Of a stretch of 64,000 bases of DNA, positions 1-9,896 are shown piece after piece; within the stretch, counting starts at the first letter, position 1, and every line of letters starts with the position of its first letter. Below the pieces are notes generated by a model that worked only from the letters and a program-made list of their open reading frames with translations, did no database searches and was not told the origin of the DNA. The position numbers were made by a program, and so were the translations under genes. Source of the DNA: Thermomonas alba (lineage in GTDB: Bacteria; Pseudomonadota; Gammaproteobacteria; Xanthomonadales; Xanthomonadaceae); assembly GCF_022419205.1 (NCBI RefSeq), contig NZ_JAJOZU010000004.1, positions 290,698 through 354,697 on the forward strand, read 5' to 3'.

Positions 1-103
1 AAGGCAACGGACGCACGCCGCGCCAGGCCGAGTTCGGCCTGTGGCGGTGCATGGCTGCCTATGCGTCGTAGCGGTGTAGCGCCGCCGCCAACGACACGCG
101 CCT

Positions 104-1207
104 TCAGCGCAGGCGCACCATCCAACCGTGGCGGTCGGGCGCCCGCCCGTACTGAATGTCGGTCAGCTCGCGGCGCAGCGCCAGGGTCACCTCGCCGATC
201 GGCGCATCGAGATCGCCCACCGCAAAGCCCTTGCCTTTGAGCTGACCGATCGGGGTCACCACCGCGGCGGTGCCGCAGGCGAATACTTCTCTGATCTCAC
301 CCGAGGATACGCCTTCGATCCATTCGTCGATTGCGATCTTGCGTTCCTCTACCTGCATTCCGCGGTCGCGCGCCAGTTGCAGGAGGCTGGAACGGGTGAC
401 GCCTTCGAGAATGCTGCCCGATAGCGCCGGGGTGACGAGGCGGCCATCGCGGTAGACCAGGAACACGTTCATGCCGCCGAGTTCCTCGATGTAGCGGCCC
501 TCCACCGGATCCAGGAACAGCACCTGCGAGCAGCCGTTGGCATAGGCCTCCTGCTGTGGCAGCAGGGAAGCGGCGTAGTTGCCGCCGCACTTGGCCGCGC
601 CGGTGCCGCCCTTGGCCGCGCGCGCGTAATCCTGCGACAGCCAGATCGCCACCGGGGCCATGCCCTTGGCGAAATAAGCACCGGCGGGGCTGGCGATCAC
701 GTAGTAGGCCGCCGCCCGCGCCGGACGCACCCCGAGAAAGGCCTCGGTGGCGATCATGAACGGACGCAGATACAGGCTGCTCTCCGGCTGCGAGGGCACC
801 CAGCCGTGATCGACCGCGATCAGCTGTCGCAGCGACTCGACGAACTCCGCCACCGGCAGCGGCGGCAGCGCCAGCCGCGCCGCCGAGCGCTGCAAGCGCG
901 CGCCGTTGGCCTCGGGGCGGAAGGTCCAGATCGAGCCGTCGGCATGCCGGTAGGCCTTGATCCCTTCGAAGATCTCCTGTCCGTAGTGAAACACCGCCGC
1001 GGCCGGGTCCAGCGTCAGCGGGCCGTAAGCGCGCACCTGGGCGTCGTGCCAGCCGCGCGCCTCGTCCCAGTGAATGGCCACCATGTGGTCGGTGAAGAGG
1101 CGGCCGAAACCGAGCTCGCCGGCAAGCAGCGCCTCGCGCTGCGCATCGCTGCGGGCATGGTCGGAGAGGATGACCTGATAGGCCAGCGGCGCGGCAGCAG
1201 TGTTCAT
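104..1207 (-). CDS. ilvE: Branched-chain amino acid aminotransferase
   Basis: PLP-dependent fold-type IV aminotransferase of 367 residues that interconverts leucine, isoleucine and valine with their 2-oxo acids, using glutamate/2-oxoglutarate, in the cytoplasm. The segment [13 protein letters not shown] carries the likely Schiff-base lysine (Lys206), and ELGGMNVF plus the late [11 protein letters not shown] motif are typical of the family. The length fits the longer BCAT group (about 350-370 aa) rather than the roughly 309-aa E. coli IlvE. The ATG is preceded by AAGGAG. The gene stands alone next to a two-component pair with no obvious functional link. Family assignment is secure; which branched-chain substrate dominates cannot be read from sequence. 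Confidence 0.95.
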   Translation of the reverse strand: MNTAAAPLAYQVILSDHARSDAQREALLAGELGFGRLFTDHMVAIHWDEARGWHDAQVRAYGPLTLDPAAAVFHYGQEIFEGIKAYRHADGSIWTFRPEANGARLQRSAARLALPPLPVAEFVESLRQLIAVDHGWVPSQPESSLYLRPFMIATEAFLGVRPARAAAYYVIASPAGAYFAKGMAPVAIWLSQDYARAAKGGTGAAKCGGNYAASLLPQQEAYANGCSQVLFLDPVEGRYIEELGGMNVFLVYRDGRLVTPALSGSILEGVTRSSLLQLARDRGMQVEERKIAIDEWIEGVSSGEIREVFACGTAAVVTPIGQLKGKGFAVGDLDAPIGEVTLALRRELTDIQYGRAPDRHGWMVRLR

Positions 1208-1295
1208 GCAGGGCTCCTTGCAAGCGAAATGCGCATTATGCCGCCGAAGCCGCGCTCAGCCGAAATCGCGGTAATACATCACCTGCGCGGGCAGA

Positions 1296-2612
1296 TCAGC
1301 CGAAGCGCAGGGTCGCCACCACGCCGCGCTCCTCGCCGGGCCGCACTTCGACATCCCAGCCGTACAGCGCGCACAGGCGGCGCACGATCGACAACCCGAT
1401 GCCACCGCCCTGGGAATGCCCGGCGTGGGTGCCGCGGTAGCCGCGCTCGAACAGGCGCGCGGCGTCCTCGGCGCTGAGGCCGGGGCCGGAGTCGCGCACT
1501 TCCACCGCCTGCGGCAGCACCCGCACCACCACCTCGCCGCTGGGGGTGTACTTCACCGCGTTGCCGATCAGGTTGCCCAGCGCCACCGCCAGCGCCGATT
1601 CCGGCACCTCCAGGCGCAGGCTGGGCTGGCCCTCCAGCTTCAGCTCCACCGGCTTGCCGCCGAGATGGGCGCGATGGCTCTCCAGCAACTGCTGCGCCAC
1701 CTTGGCCACATCGCATTGGCCGACCGCGCGCTCGTTGCGGGAGAGCAGCAGCAGCGCGCCGATCAGGTCACTGCACTGCTGCTCGGCACGCTGGATGCGC
1801 AGCAGGCGTGCGCGGGTGCGCTCGTCGAGATCGGGCTTGGCCAGCAACAGCTCGACCGCGCCGCGGATCACCGCCAGCGGGGTGCGCAGTTCGTGGCTGA
1901 CATCTGCGTTGAACTCGCGGTCGCGCTGCACCACCTCGGTGAGCCGCGCGGCGTAGTCATCCAGCGCGCGCGCCAACTCGCCCACCTCGTCATCCGCAAA
2001 ATCCGGCGCCAGCGCCTCCGGATCGGAGCTGTTGCCCGAACGCCGCAGCCGGCGCGCCAGCTCCGACACCGGCGCCATCACGCGCGAGGCCGACCACCAG
2101 CCCAGCAGCAGCGACAGCAGCGAGAACAGGATCACCGCGCCCCAGATCGTGCGCTTGAACTGCTCCTGCCCGTGCGCCGCCTGGGTCATGTCGTAGGCGA
2201 GGAAGAACCACGCGTCCGGCGTCTTGCGCACCGCCAGCTTGTAGGAGAACGGCGCACCGTCTTCGTCGCGGCCGACGATGGTGTGGATGCCGTCGCCCAG
2301 CCGGTACCAGTCCGGCTGCTCGCGGCGCAGCGCCTCGAAATTGCCCGGCGCCACCACCCGCCCGCGCATCTGCTGGACCGGTAGCGTCACGTTGCCCGGA
2401 TCGGCGTAGAAGCGGCGCGCGTACTCGTCGATGTTCTGGTTCATCATGTCTTCCACCAGCTGGTTCTCGACGCGATCGCGCGTCCAGTTGGTGGCGAATG
2501 CGAACAGCACCGTCAGGCCGGTGCCGAGCAGCATGAAGGTGACGATGATGCGGGTGCGCAGCCGCCGCCGGCCGCGCGGCCGGGGCGTCGCGGAAGGATC
2601 AGCCGTCGGCAT
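1296..2612 (-). CDS. Two-component sensor histidine kinase
   Basis: Inner-membrane sensor kinase of about 438 residues. A basic N-terminus leads into TM1 (about residues 21-41), a periplasmic sensor region of about 115 residues with no recognised fold, TM2 (about 155-173), a HAMP linker, a HisKA dimerisation domain with phospho-acceptor His240 in SHELRTPLAVIRG, and an HATPase domain with the GNLIGNAVKYTP N-box, DSGPGLS and GGGIGLSIV motifs. The chosen ATG overlaps the end of the response regulator gene by 14 bases, implying translational coupling. An upstream ATG at 2642 would add ten residues. The input signal is unknown. Confidence 0.88.
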   Translation of the reverse strand: MPTADPSATPRPRGRRRLRTRIIVTFMLLGTGLTVLFAFATNWTRDRVENQLVEDMMNQNIDEYARRFYADPGNVTLPVQQMRGRVVAPGNFEALRREQPDWYRLGDGIHTIVGRDEDGAPFSYKLAVRKTPDAWFFLAYDMTQAAHGQEQFKRTIWGAVILFSLLSLLLGWWSASRVMAPVSELARRLRRSGNSSDPEALAPDFADDEVGELARALDDYAARLTEVVQRDREFNADVSHELRTPLAVIRGAVELLLAKPDLDERTRARLLRIQRAEQQCSDLIGALLLLSRNERAVGQCDVAKVAQQLLESHRAHLGGKPVELKLEGQPSLRLEVPESALAVALGNLIGNAVKYTPSGEVVVRVLPQAVEVRDSGPGLSAEDAARLFERGYRGTHAGHSQGGGIGLSIVRRLCALYGWDVEVRPGEERGVVATLRFG

Positions 2613-3282
2613 CGGGGGCTGCGATCCGGTAGCCGATGCCATGGCGGGTCTGGATCATGGGTTTGGCGAAGGGTTTGTCCACCGCCGCGCGCAGGCCGTG
2701 GATGTGCACCCGCAGCGAGTCCGAATCCGGCAGTTCCTCGCCCCACACCCGGTTTTCGAGCTCCTGCCGGGTCACCACCGCCGGCGAGGCTTCCATCAGC
2801 GCCTGCAGGATCTTCAGCGCGGTCGGGTTGAGCTGGATCGACCGCCCCTCGCGGCGCACTTCCAGGGTGTCGAGGTTGTATTCGAGCTCGCCCACGGTCA
2901 GCACCCGCGCCGTCGCTCCACGGCCTCGCCGCGCCAGCGCATTGAGACGCACGTTCACTTCCTGCAGCGCGAACGGCTTGATCAGGTAATCGTCGGCGCC
3001 GGACTCGAAGCCGGCCAGCTTGTTGTCCAGCGAATCGCGCGCGGTCAGCATCAGCACCGGAGTCTGCTTGCGCGCCTCGTTGCGTAGCTTGCGGCAGACG
3101 TCGAGCCCGTCCATTCCCGGCAGGTTCAGATCCAGCACGATGGCATCGAAGTCGTGCACCACCGCCAGGTGCAAACCGGTGACGCCGTCCGCGGCGAAAT
3201 CCACCGTGTGCCCGCAGTCCTCGAGGTAATCCCCGAGGTTGGCGGCGATGTCGGGATTGTCTTCGATGACCAGTACGCGCAT
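2599..3282 (-). CDS. OmpR/PhoP-family response regulator
   Basis: Response regulator of 227 residues with an N-terminal receiver domain (acidic pocket IEDN, phospho-acceptor Asp51 in VLDLNLPGMDG, switch Thr in LMLTARD, Lys in YLIKPF) and a C-terminal winged-helix DNA-binding domain (about residues 130-222, ending in the GIGYRI wing motif). It precedes and overlaps the sensor kinase gene, so the two form a cognate pair in one operon. The start was chosen at the ATG that begins the receiver domain and follows GGAG; an open frame extends upstream but lacks family similarity. Target genes are unknown. Confidence 0.93.
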   Translation of the reverse strand: MRVLVIEDNPDIAANLGDYLEDCGHTVDFAADGVTGLHLAVVHDFDAIVLDLNLPGMDGLDVCRKLRNEARKQTPVLMLTARDSLDNKLAGFESGADDYLIKPFALQEVNVRLNALARRGRGATARVLTVGELEYNLDTLEVRREGRSIQLNPTALKILQALMEASPAVVTRQELENRVWGEELPDSDSLRVHIHGLRAAVDKPFAKPMIQTRHGIGYRIAAPDADG

Positions 3283-3391
3283 GTGTCTCGTCTCCAGGAG
3301 GCGGCAGCCCCGGCTATGACCGGCCAGATCCGCGCCGGTTCCCGGATTCTTGCACAGCCGCCGCGCGGCAGATGGATCTTGCAACGGCAAC

Positions 3392-3422
3392 AAAATGCCC
3401 GGACGGGAAAACCCGCCCGGGC
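3392..3422 (-). terminator. Intrinsic terminator downstream of rimK
   Basis: On the minus strand an 11-bp stem with one mismatch (GCCCGGGCGGG pairing with CCCGTCCGGGC around a TTTT loop) is followed by ATTTTGTTG. It lies about 80 bases beyond the rimK stop and upstream of the response regulator, so it probably separates the two transcripts. Confidence 0.6.
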
Positions 3423-3498
3423 CAAGAGTCTCATCGCCCTGAAGTGCCAGCCGAGGGGGAAGCGCAGCAAGCACGGGCAAATGGTGCGCGCAGGGCGA

Positions 3499-4413
3499 TT
3501 AAGAATCCGTCAAATTGCCGTTGCACTTGTGTTGCAGCTCGCAGGCGCGCCCCACCACATAGTCGATCACGGCGCCCGCCACGTCGATCCCGGTCGCCCG
3601 CTCGATGCCCTCCAGCCCCGGCGAGGAATTGACCTCCAGCACCAGCGGCCCGCGCCGGCTGCGGATCAGGTCCACCCCGGCCACGCCCAGCCCGAGCAGG
3701 CGGGCTGCCCGTACCGCGGTCTGGATCTCGGCGCGGCTCGGACGTATCGGCCTGGCGCTGCCACCGCGATGCAGATTGGAACGGAAGTCGCCCTTGGGCG
3801 CTTGCCGGCGCATGGCGGCCACTACCTTCTCGCCCACTACGAAGCAGCGCAGGTCGGCGCCTTTGGCCTCGGCGATGAACTCCTGCACCAGGAAGTTGGC
3901 GTACAGCCCGCGCAGGGTTTCGATCGCTGCCCGCGAGGACGAGAGCTTCTCGGTCAGCATCACGCCTGCGCCCTGGGTGCCCTCGTTGAGCTTGATGACA
4001 TGCGGCGGTGGACCCAGCATCGCCAGCAGATCGGCGGTATCGTCCGGATTGTCGCCGAACACCGTCACCGGCAAATCGATACCCGCCGCGGCCAGCACCT
4101 GGTGGCAGCGCAGTTTGTCGCGCGCGCGTGCGATCGCCGCTGCGCTGTTGGGACTGTAGCTGCCCATCAGCTCGAACTGACGCAGCACGGCGCAGCCGTA
4201 GCGGGTAATCGACGCGCCGATGCGCGGCACCACCGCGCCATAGCCGGCGATCGGCTTGCCCTTGTAGCGCATCGCAAAGCCGTCATGACCGATGCGCAGG
4301 TAGCAGCGCAGCGGATCGAGCACGCGCACGCTGTGGCCGCGCTCCCGCGCGGCTTCGACCAGCCTCCGGGTGGAATACAGCTTGCCGTTGCGGGACAGGA
4401 TCGCGAGTTTCAT
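3499..4413 (-). CDS. rimK: RimK-type ATP-grasp ligase (ribosomal S6 glutamate ligase family)
   Basis: ATP-grasp ligase of 304 residues. Family members add glutamates to the C-terminus of ribosomal protein S6; the E. coli enzyme also makes poly-alpha-glutamate. The RimK N-domain begins [21 protein letters not shown]. The ATP-grasp body shows [27 protein letters not shown] and the metal-binding [14 protein letters not shown]. Length matches E. coli RimK (about 300 aa). The start is the ATG of MKLAILS; the in-frame extension upstream runs into the tRNA-Gly gene and is not coding. A terminator follows the gene. S6 is the presumed but unproven substrate. Confidence 0.93.
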   Translation of the reverse strand: MKLAILSRNGKLYSTRRLVEAARERGHSVRVLDPLRCYLRIGHDGFAMRYKGKPIAGYGAVVPRIGASITRYGCAVLRQFELMGSYSPNSAAAIARARDKLRCHQVLAAAGIDLPVTVFGDNPDDTADLLAMLGPPPHVIKLNEGTQGAGVMLTEKLSSSRAAIETLRGLYANFLVQEFIAEAKGADLRCFVVGEKVVAAMRRQAPKGDFRSNLHRGGSARPIRPSRAEIQTAVRAARLLGLGVAGVDLIRSRRGPLVLEVNSSPGLEGIERATGIDVAGAVIDYVVGRACELQHKCNGNLTDS

Positions 4414-4463
4414 GGGAATGCCAGTGAGGGACTTCCGATCATTGTCCTTGCCGCCACCCCCAA

Positions 4464-4496
4464 CACAAAGGGCGGCACCCGGAAGGATGCCGCCCT
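4464..4496 (-). terminator. Intrinsic terminator of tRNA-Gly
   Basis: Minus-strand hairpin with a 9-bp stem (AGGGCGGCA / TGCCGCCCT) and a ten-base loop, running into TTTGTGTT. It sits 26 bases beyond the 3' end of tRNA-Gly and upstream of rimK. Confidence 0.7.
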
Positions 4497-4521
4497 GATA
4501 TTGCAGGAACTGCGGAAAAGT

Positions 4522-4595
4522 TGGAGCGGGTGATGGGAATCGAACCCACGTTAGCAGCTTGGGAAGCTGCAGTTCTACCATTGAACTACACCCGC
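4522..4595 (-). tRNA. tRNA-Gly (anticodon CCC)
   Basis: A 74-nt cloverleaf with encoded CCA. The acceptor stem is GCGGGTG/CACCCGC, the anticodon stem GCAGC/GCTGC encloses loop TTCCCAA, giving anticodon CCC, and the T-arm contains GGTTCGATTCC. Reads GGG codons. It has its own terminator downstream. Confidence 0.97.
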
Positions 4596-4665
4596 GCGGG
4601 GCGCAAGTCTATGCTGGCTCGCGGCCGGGATGCAACGCATGCCCCCGGCCGGCGAGGGGGATCGG

Positions 4666-6612
4666 TCAGAACGAACCGCCCAGGGTCACATAGAAGCTGG
4701 CGTTGCTGCCGCTGCTCTGGCCGACGGTGACGTTGGCGGCAGTGGTCAGATCCAGCCCGCCGATCTTGTTGCGCAGGCCGACGGTGAACGTGCCGTAAGT
4801 GCGGTCGAACGCCAGCCCCGGCACCGCATACGGCAGCGAGCCGGTCAGCGACAGCGATTGCGCCCACACCTGCTCGGCCGGCTTCTTGTACTCATGATCA
4901 CCAGTCAGGCGCACGAACGGCTGCACATGGTCGTTGATGGCGTAGCTGGCCTGCCAGCCGGCACTGCCGATCAGCGAATCGCCCTTCTGCTTCATGTAGG
5001 CCAGCGCGCTGGACTGGTTGCTGTCCTCGGCGTAGCCATCCACGCGGATGGTCTGCGACAGCAGGCTGACCAGCGGGCCGTGCTCCCATTTACCGTGCTT
5101 GAAGGTCCAGCCGGCGCTGGCGCCCACGCTCAGATTGGTGCCATCCGGGGAGCCGTGGTGGATGCGCACGGCCTGGCCGAGGTTGACCTGGCGATCCACC
5201 TTGTAGCCGAGCTTGGTCCAGCTGACCTGACCGTTGACCCACAGCCCGTCGCTGGTCCAGCCGACGAAGCCGCCGACGCTGGCGTCGGTCTGGCGGAAGC
5301 TGCCGCGATCGAAGCCGAAATCGATGTCCTGGCGACCATAGCCGGCGAACGCGCCGTACAGCAGGTGGCCGCTGCGCCAGCCAACCCCAAACGCGCCGGT
5401 GCCGCCGAAGCCGTCGAAACCATGCGACTTGACGAAGCGCTGCTGGTCGCCGCGGATGTCGGCCCACCAGCGCATGCCGTCGCCTTCGTGCATCGCCATG
5501 CCGGCGACCGCCGCATCCACGCCCACCGCGCGCGCGCGCCCGATCGTTCCCGCCGAATGCGGCAGCACCGCGATGCTGCGCGGACCATCGATCATCGCAA
5601 TCGCCAGATCCCCCAGCGCCTTGTGCGCAGCCGAGGTCGGATGCACGCCATCGGCAAACAGATAGGTGTTGGCGCCGTTCGGCACGGTCGAGGCCGGATT
5701 GCAGAACAACGAGGAGCCACCCGCCGGCGCCGGCTGGGGCAGGCAGGCCTTGCCGGTGACGTTGGTCAAGCCATAGGTGCTCGGACTGGCCACCACTTCC
5801 TGCAGGAAGTGGAAGGTATCGACCGGAATCACGTGCAGGCCGGCGCTGGCCAACCCGCTGTACAGCCCGCCGTTATAGGCGGTGGACAGGGCGGTGCCGA
5901 GCGCGATGCCAGCGGCACCGCCGGCGGCCGCATCCGGGGTCAGGCCGACGTCCGGGATCGTCGGCACCAGGATATAGCGGGCGCCGGCCTGGGTCATGGC
6001 CCCGATCAGGCTGATCTGGCTGCCGACCGCAGGCCCGATGATCGCCTGCGCCGCGGCATTGCCGGCCGCCTGCGCCTGCGCGGCGGTACCTCCGCCGAGC
6101 AACACATTCGTATAGGCGGTCTGATAGGCGCCGGTCGCGGCAAAAATGTCGTTGGCGCCGCCCCAGACCGTATACAGGGCATTGGGATCGACCTTGTTGC
6201 CATTCGCGGCCAAGTACGCTTGATACTGCGCAGTCAAAGACGGGGTGTACCCGAGAGGACCGCTGACGTTGGTGGCGATGCGCGCACCGCCGACCGCCCA
6301 GTTGCTGCCGCTGCCCGGGGTCGGAGTGGTGGTGGTATTGCCGGTCCAGGCGGGATTGGCGTTGCCGCCGTAGTAGCTGGACAGGTAATCCGCCCACAAA
6401 TAGCCGGGATTGGTGGTGAAACGTCCGATGATGGCGCCGTTGGGGCCGATCAGGTTGATCAACGTCGGCCGGAAATAGCCGCCATCGGTCAGACTGTCGC
6501 CGAAAAAGACCGTCTGCGAGAACGGCGACTTCGGCGCGCTCTGTGCAAATGCCGGCACCGCGGCGAGAGCCAGGGCGGCGGTGAGCAGGGTCCTGCGAAG
6601 TGAACGTTTCAT
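4666..6612 (-). CDS. GDSL-family autotransporter esterase/lipase (EstA-like)
   Basis: Type Va autotransporter of about 648 residues. A signal peptide (KRSLRRTLLTAALALAA... cut near AFAQ) is followed by a GDSL/SGNH hydrolase passenger. Block I is FFGDSLTDGG (nucleophile Ser40), the GGAND motif supplies the block III Asn, and ADGVHPT carries the Asp/His pair. The last 250 or so residues form a beta-barrel translocator ending FYVTLGGSF with a terminal Phe. Predicted to be outer-membrane anchored with the esterase facing out, as for P. aeruginosa EstA. The ATG at 6612 is spaced 6 nt from GAGAGG; the in-frame ATG at 6618 abuts the RBS and is less likely. No partner genes are nearby. Confidence 0.92.
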   Translation of the reverse strand: MKRSLRRTLLTAALALAAVPAFAQSAPKSPFSQTVFFGDSLTDGGYFRPTLINLIGPNGAIIGRFTTNPGYLWADYLSSYYGGNANPAWTGNTTTTPTPGSGSNWAVGGARIATNVSGPLGYTPSLTAQYQAYLAANGNKVDPNALYTVWGGANDIFAATGAYQTAYTNVLLGGGTAAQAQAAGNAAAQAIIGPAVGSQISLIGAMTQAGARYILVPTIPDVGLTPDAAAGGAAGIALGTALSTAYNGGLYSGLASAGLHVIPVDTFHFLQEVVASPSTYGLTNVTGKACLPQPAPAGGSSLFCNPASTVPNGANTYLFADGVHPTSAAHKALGDLAIAMIDGPRSIAVLPHSAGTIGRARAVGVDAAVAGMAMHEGDGMRWWADIRGDQQRFVKSHGFDGFGGTGAFGVGWRSGHLLYGAFAGYGRQDIDFGFDRGSFRQTDASVGGFVGWTSDGLWVNGQVSWTKLGYKVDRQVNLGQAVRIHHGSPDGTNLSVGASAGWTFKHGKWEHGPLVSLLSQTIRVDGYAEDSNQSSALAYMKQKGDSLIGSAGWQASYAINDHVQPFVRLTGDHEYKKPAEQVWAQSLSLTGSLPYAVPGLAFDRTYGTFTVGLRNKIGGLDLTTAANVTVGQSSGSNASFYVTLGGSF

Positions 6613-6817
6613 GGGCATCCTCTCGTGTCGGATAAGGATAAGGTGGACGTTGCGATAGACGAACCCCGGCAGCCATCGAGACCTGCCGCAAGCCGTACGC
6701 CTGCGAATGGCAGCGATGGTTTCATGAAATCATAACGCGCTCACGCTGCAGCGCATCACGCCATGCCCGCCAGCGGCGACAATAGGCGCCGCCTCGTTTC
6801 CTGCATGGGAGCCCACC

Positions 6818-7570
6818 TTGACCGAGTCTGATCCCCATCCGCACGCGAAAGCGCCGCCCAAGCCCTTCACCGTCACCGAAGGTCAGCGCAAGGTGCGCAG
6901 CTTCGTCCTGCGCCAGGGCCGCTTCACCGAGGCCCAGCAACGCGCTTTCGATGTCCTCTGGCCACGCTATGGGCTCGATTACACGGGCGCGTTGCGGGAT
7001 TTCGACGCCGCCTTCGGCCGCCGCGCGCCGCGCATCCTGGAAATCGGCTTCGGCAATGGGGAGGCGCTGCGCTACTCGGCAGCCCGCGACCCGGCGCGCG
7101 ATCACATCGGCATCGAAGTGCATGCCCCGGGGGTCGGCCGCCTGCTCAATGCGCTGGCTGCAGACGGGGCCTGCAATGTCCGTGTCTATCACCACGATGC
7201 GGTGGAAGTGCTCGAACACGAAATCGCGGACGCGGCGCTGGACGAGGTGCGCATCTATTTTCCCGATCCCTGGCACAAGAAACGCCACCACAAGCGGCGC
7301 CTGGTGAACCCTGCCTTCGCCGCGCTGCTGGCGCGCAAGCTGACCGTCGGCGGCCGTCTGCACCTGGCCACCGACTGGCAGGACTATGCCGAGCAGATGT
7401 GGGACGTGCTGGATTCGACGCCTGGGCTGATCAACCGCGCCGGCCCGCGCGGCCATGTGCCGCGCCCAGACTGGCGGCCGCAGACCCACTTCGAGGCGCG
7501 CGGCCTGCGTCTGGGCCACGGCGTCTGGGATCTGCTGTACGACCGCGTCGCCCTCCACGGCGCGGGCTGA
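6818..7570 (+). CDS. trmB: tRNA (guanine-N7-)-methyltransferase
   Basis: SAM-dependent enzyme of 250 residues that makes m7G46 in the tRNA variable loop. Motif I is [12 protein letters not shown], and the TrmB signature is [20 protein letters not shown], with [11 protein letters not shown] further on. The only start that fits is a TTG preceded by ATGGGAG; no in-frame ATG precedes the conserved N-terminus. The gene is divergent from the autotransporter gene, with about 200 bases between them and no clear terminator. Assignment is secure. Confidence 0.95.
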   Translation: MTESDPHPHAKAPPKPFTVTEGQRKVRSFVLRQGRFTEAQQRAFDVLWPRYGLDYTGALRDFDAAFGRRAPRILEIGFGNGEALRYSAARDPARDHIGIEVHAPGVGRLLNALAADGACNVRVYHHDAVEVLEHEIADAALDEVRIYFPDPWHKKRHHKRRLVNPAFAALLARKLTVGGRLHLATDWQDYAEQMWDVLDSTPGLINRAGPRGHVPRPDWRPQTHFEARGLRLGHGVWDLLYDRVALHGAG

Positions 7571-7626
7571 CACGCGCGCAAAACGCGCTACTCTGCCCGC
7601 GTCCTCGCCGCTGTAGCCAGTTCGGA

Positions 7627-9465
7627 ATGGATACCAGCCTCGTCCTCACCAACGACATGCTCTGGGTGCTGGGGCTGGTGGCGTTCGCGATGGCCATGTT
7701 CCTGTTCGAGCGCATCCGCGCCGACGTGGTCTCGCTGGTGGTGCTGGTGGCGCTGGGGCTGACCGGGCTGGTGGCCCCGGAAGACCTGTTCGGCGGGTTT
7801 TCCTCGGACGCGGTGATCAATGTGATGGCGACCATGGTCCTGGGCGCTGGACTGGACCGTACCGGCGCGCTCAACCGCCTGGCCGGCTGGCTGCTGCGGC
7901 GCGCGCACGGGATCGAACGCCGGCTGGTGCTGCTGGCCTCGGCGGTGGCCGGGCTGAACTCGGCGATCATCCCCAACACCTCGGCGACCGCGCTGTACCT
8001 GCCGGTGGCCTCGCGCCTGACCGCGCGCACCGGCATCAGCCTGTCGCGCCTGCTGATGCCGATGTCGGCGGCGATCATCATGGGCGGCAGTCTGACCATG
8101 GTCGGCAACTCGCCGCTGATCCTGCTCAACGACCTGCTGGTCTCGGCCAACGCCAGCATGCCCTCCGGCGCGGCGGCGCTGTCTCCGCTGAAAATGTTCG
8201 CGCCACTGCCGATCGGCCTGGTCCTGTTGGCGACGTCGCTGGCCTACTTCCACTTCTTCGGAGATCGCGTCCTGCGCGAGAGCGGCGACGAGGCGGTGAC
8301 TCCGGCGCGCACCCAGAGCTATTTCGCGCGCACCTATGGTCTGGAAGGCGACGTATTCGAGCTCACCGTCACCGCCGACAGCCCGCTGGTGGGCATGAGC
8401 GTGGGCGATGCCGAAGCGCTGGTGGACATGCCGCTGCTGCTGGCGCTGCGCACTGGCGAGGAATCGCGGCTGGCACCGCCGGCCGACTCACGCATCTGGG
8501 TGGGTAGCGTGCTCGGCGTGATGGGTCCGCGCGAGCAGATCGCCGATTTCGCGCAAAAGAACTTCCTGCGCCTGTCCTCGCGCCTGCGCGTGTTCGCCGA
8601 CCTGTTCAACCCGGCGCGCGCCGGCATTTCCGAGGCGGTGATCCCACCGACCTCCAACTTCATCGGGAAATCGCAAGCCCAGTTGCGTCTGCGCAAGCAG
8701 TTCGGGCTGAGCCTGCTGGCGATCAACCGCGATGGCAAGGTGCTGCGCGAGGATGTGCGCAACGTGCCGCTGCAAGCCGGCGACATGCTGGTGCTGCACA
8801 GCGTCTGGACCGACCTCACCGAGGCCGCGCGCAGCCGCGATTTCGTGGTGGTCACCGACTATCCGAAGGATGAGCAGCGCCCGCACAAGTTCAAGATCGC
8901 GATGGCGATCTTCGCGCTGTCGATGCTGCTGGCGCTGTCCTCGCGCATCCCGACCTCGATCGCGCTGATGACCGGTGTGGTGGGAATGCTGGTAGCCGGG
9001 GTGCTCAAGATCGACGAGGCCTATGCCGCGATCAGCTGGAAGACGGTGTTCCTGATCGCCTGCCTGATCCCGCTGGGCTGGGCGATGGATTCCAGCGGCG
9101 CCGCGGCGTGGGTCGCCGGGCACAGCATCGAGCGCCTGCCGCAGGGAATGCCGCCGTGGCTGGTCGAGATCGCGCTGGCCCTGCTCACCACCGCGTTCTC
9201 GATGGTCATCAGCCACGTCGGCGCCACCATCGTGCTGGTGCCGCTGGCGATCAACCTCGCGCTGGCGGTGAACGGCAACCCCACCGCGTTCGCGCTGATC
9301 GTCGCGCTGTCGGCCTCCAACAACTTCATCACCGCCTCCAACCCGTCGGTGTCGATGATCACCGGGCCGGCCGGCTACAGCGTGCGCGACATGTGGCGCT
9401 CGGGCGGGCCGCTGACCCTGCTGTATACCGGGGTGATCGTGGCGATGGTCAACCTGCTCTACTGA
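7627..9465 (+). CDS. SLC13/CitT-type permease with TrkA-C (RCK_C) domains
   Basis: Polytopic inner-membrane protein of 612 residues. N-terminal transmembrane helices (about residues 10-210) contain INVMATMVLGAGL and NSAIIPNTSATAL. A central soluble region (about 235-410) resembles paired TrkA-C domains (DSPLVGMSVGDAEAL; KQFGLSLLAINRDGKV). A second membrane half includes ASNNFITASNPSVSMI, the helix-break motif of the ion-transporter superfamily. Members carry dicarboxylates, sulfate or other anions with sodium or protons; the substrate here is not determinable. The start is the ATG of MDTSLVL. The 3' end overlaps the convergent Rieske gene by 7 bases. Confidence 0.88.
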   Translation: MDTSLVLTNDMLWVLGLVAFAMAMFLFERIRADVVSLVVLVALGLTGLVAPEDLFGGFSSDAVINVMATMVLGAGLDRTGALNRLAGWLLRRAHGIERRLVLLASAVAGLNSAIIPNTSATALYLPVASRLTARTGISLSRLLMPMSAAIIMGGSLTMVGNSPLILLNDLLVSANASMPSGAAALSPLKMFAPLPIGLVLLATSLAYFHFFGDRVLRESGDEAVTPARTQSYFARTYGLEGDVFELTVTADSPLVGMSVGDAEALVDMPLLLALRTGEESRLAPPADSRIWVGSVLGVMGPREQIADFAQKNFLRLSSRLRVFADLFNPARAGISEAVIPPTSNFIGKSQAQLRLRKQFGLSLLAINRDGKVLREDVRNVPLQAGDMLVLHSVWTDLTEAARSRDFVVVTDYPKDEQRPHKFKIAMAIFALSMLLALSSRIPTSIALMTGVVGMLVAGVLKIDEAYAAISWKTVFLIACLIPLGWAMDSSGAAAWVAGHSIERLPQGMPPWLVEIALALLTTAFSMVISHVGATIVLVPLAINLALAVNGNPTAFALIVALSASNNFITASNPSVSMITGPAGYSVRDMWRSGGPLTLLYTGVIVAMVNLLY

Positions 9466-9827
9466 TCCGCGGGCGCCGCGCCCAGCCACACCCGGCCGTC
9501 CGCGCAATGCACCGGCACCGCGCGCAGCGACTCGCCGCGGCAGGGGCCGGCCACGCAGCAGCCATCCGCCAGTGCGAAGCTGGCCCCATGCACCGCGCAC
9601 ACCAGCTCGCCAGCCTTGCCACGCAGGAACTGCCCCGGCGCGTAATCCAGCCGCCGCCCGGCATGCGGGCACACGTTCAGCCAGGCGCGCACGCTGCCAT
9701 CGGAGGCGCGGTGCAGGATCAACGCTGCGACTTCACCTTCCAGCATCGTCTCCACGGCCAGCAGGCCATCGCGGGGCATCTCGTCCAGCACGGCCAACAC
9801 CGTCCCGTCGTTTAACGAACTGCTCAC
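9459..9827 (-). CDS. Rieske [2Fe-2S] ferredoxin-like protein
   Basis: Small 122-residue protein consisting of one Rieske domain. The cluster ligands are CPHAG (Cys-X-His) and CAVHGASF (Cys-X2-His). No signal peptide or transmembrane segment is seen, so it is likely a soluble cytoplasmic electron carrier or a NirD-like subunit. The best start is GTG at 9827. No oxygenase or reductase partner is adjacent, so its redox partner is unknown. Confidence 0.85.
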   Translation of the reverse strand: MSSSLNDGTVLAVLDEMPRDGLLAVETMLEGEVAALILHRASDGSVRAWLNVCPHAGRRLDYAPGQFLRGKAGELVCAVHGASFALADGCCVAGPCRGESLRAVPVHCADGRVWLGAAPADQ

Positions 9828-9896
9828 ACCTGCCCCGCCGGTTCTGCCGATACTGCCGACATTGTGTCATGACCCTGTCACGTTCAGGATTACGCC

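Noticed and set aside
4521-4730. Short open frame reading [16 protein letters not shown]
   Set aside because: It is the complement of tRNA-Gly, a familiar annotation artefact. Similar frames occur over tRNA-Pro (36647-37063) and tRNA-Thr (48097-48288).
4630-6603. Long open frame on the plus strand opposite the autotransporter gene
   Set aside because: It is a mirror of high-GC coding on the other strand; its translation is low-complexity Arg/Ala/Gly-rich with no family features.
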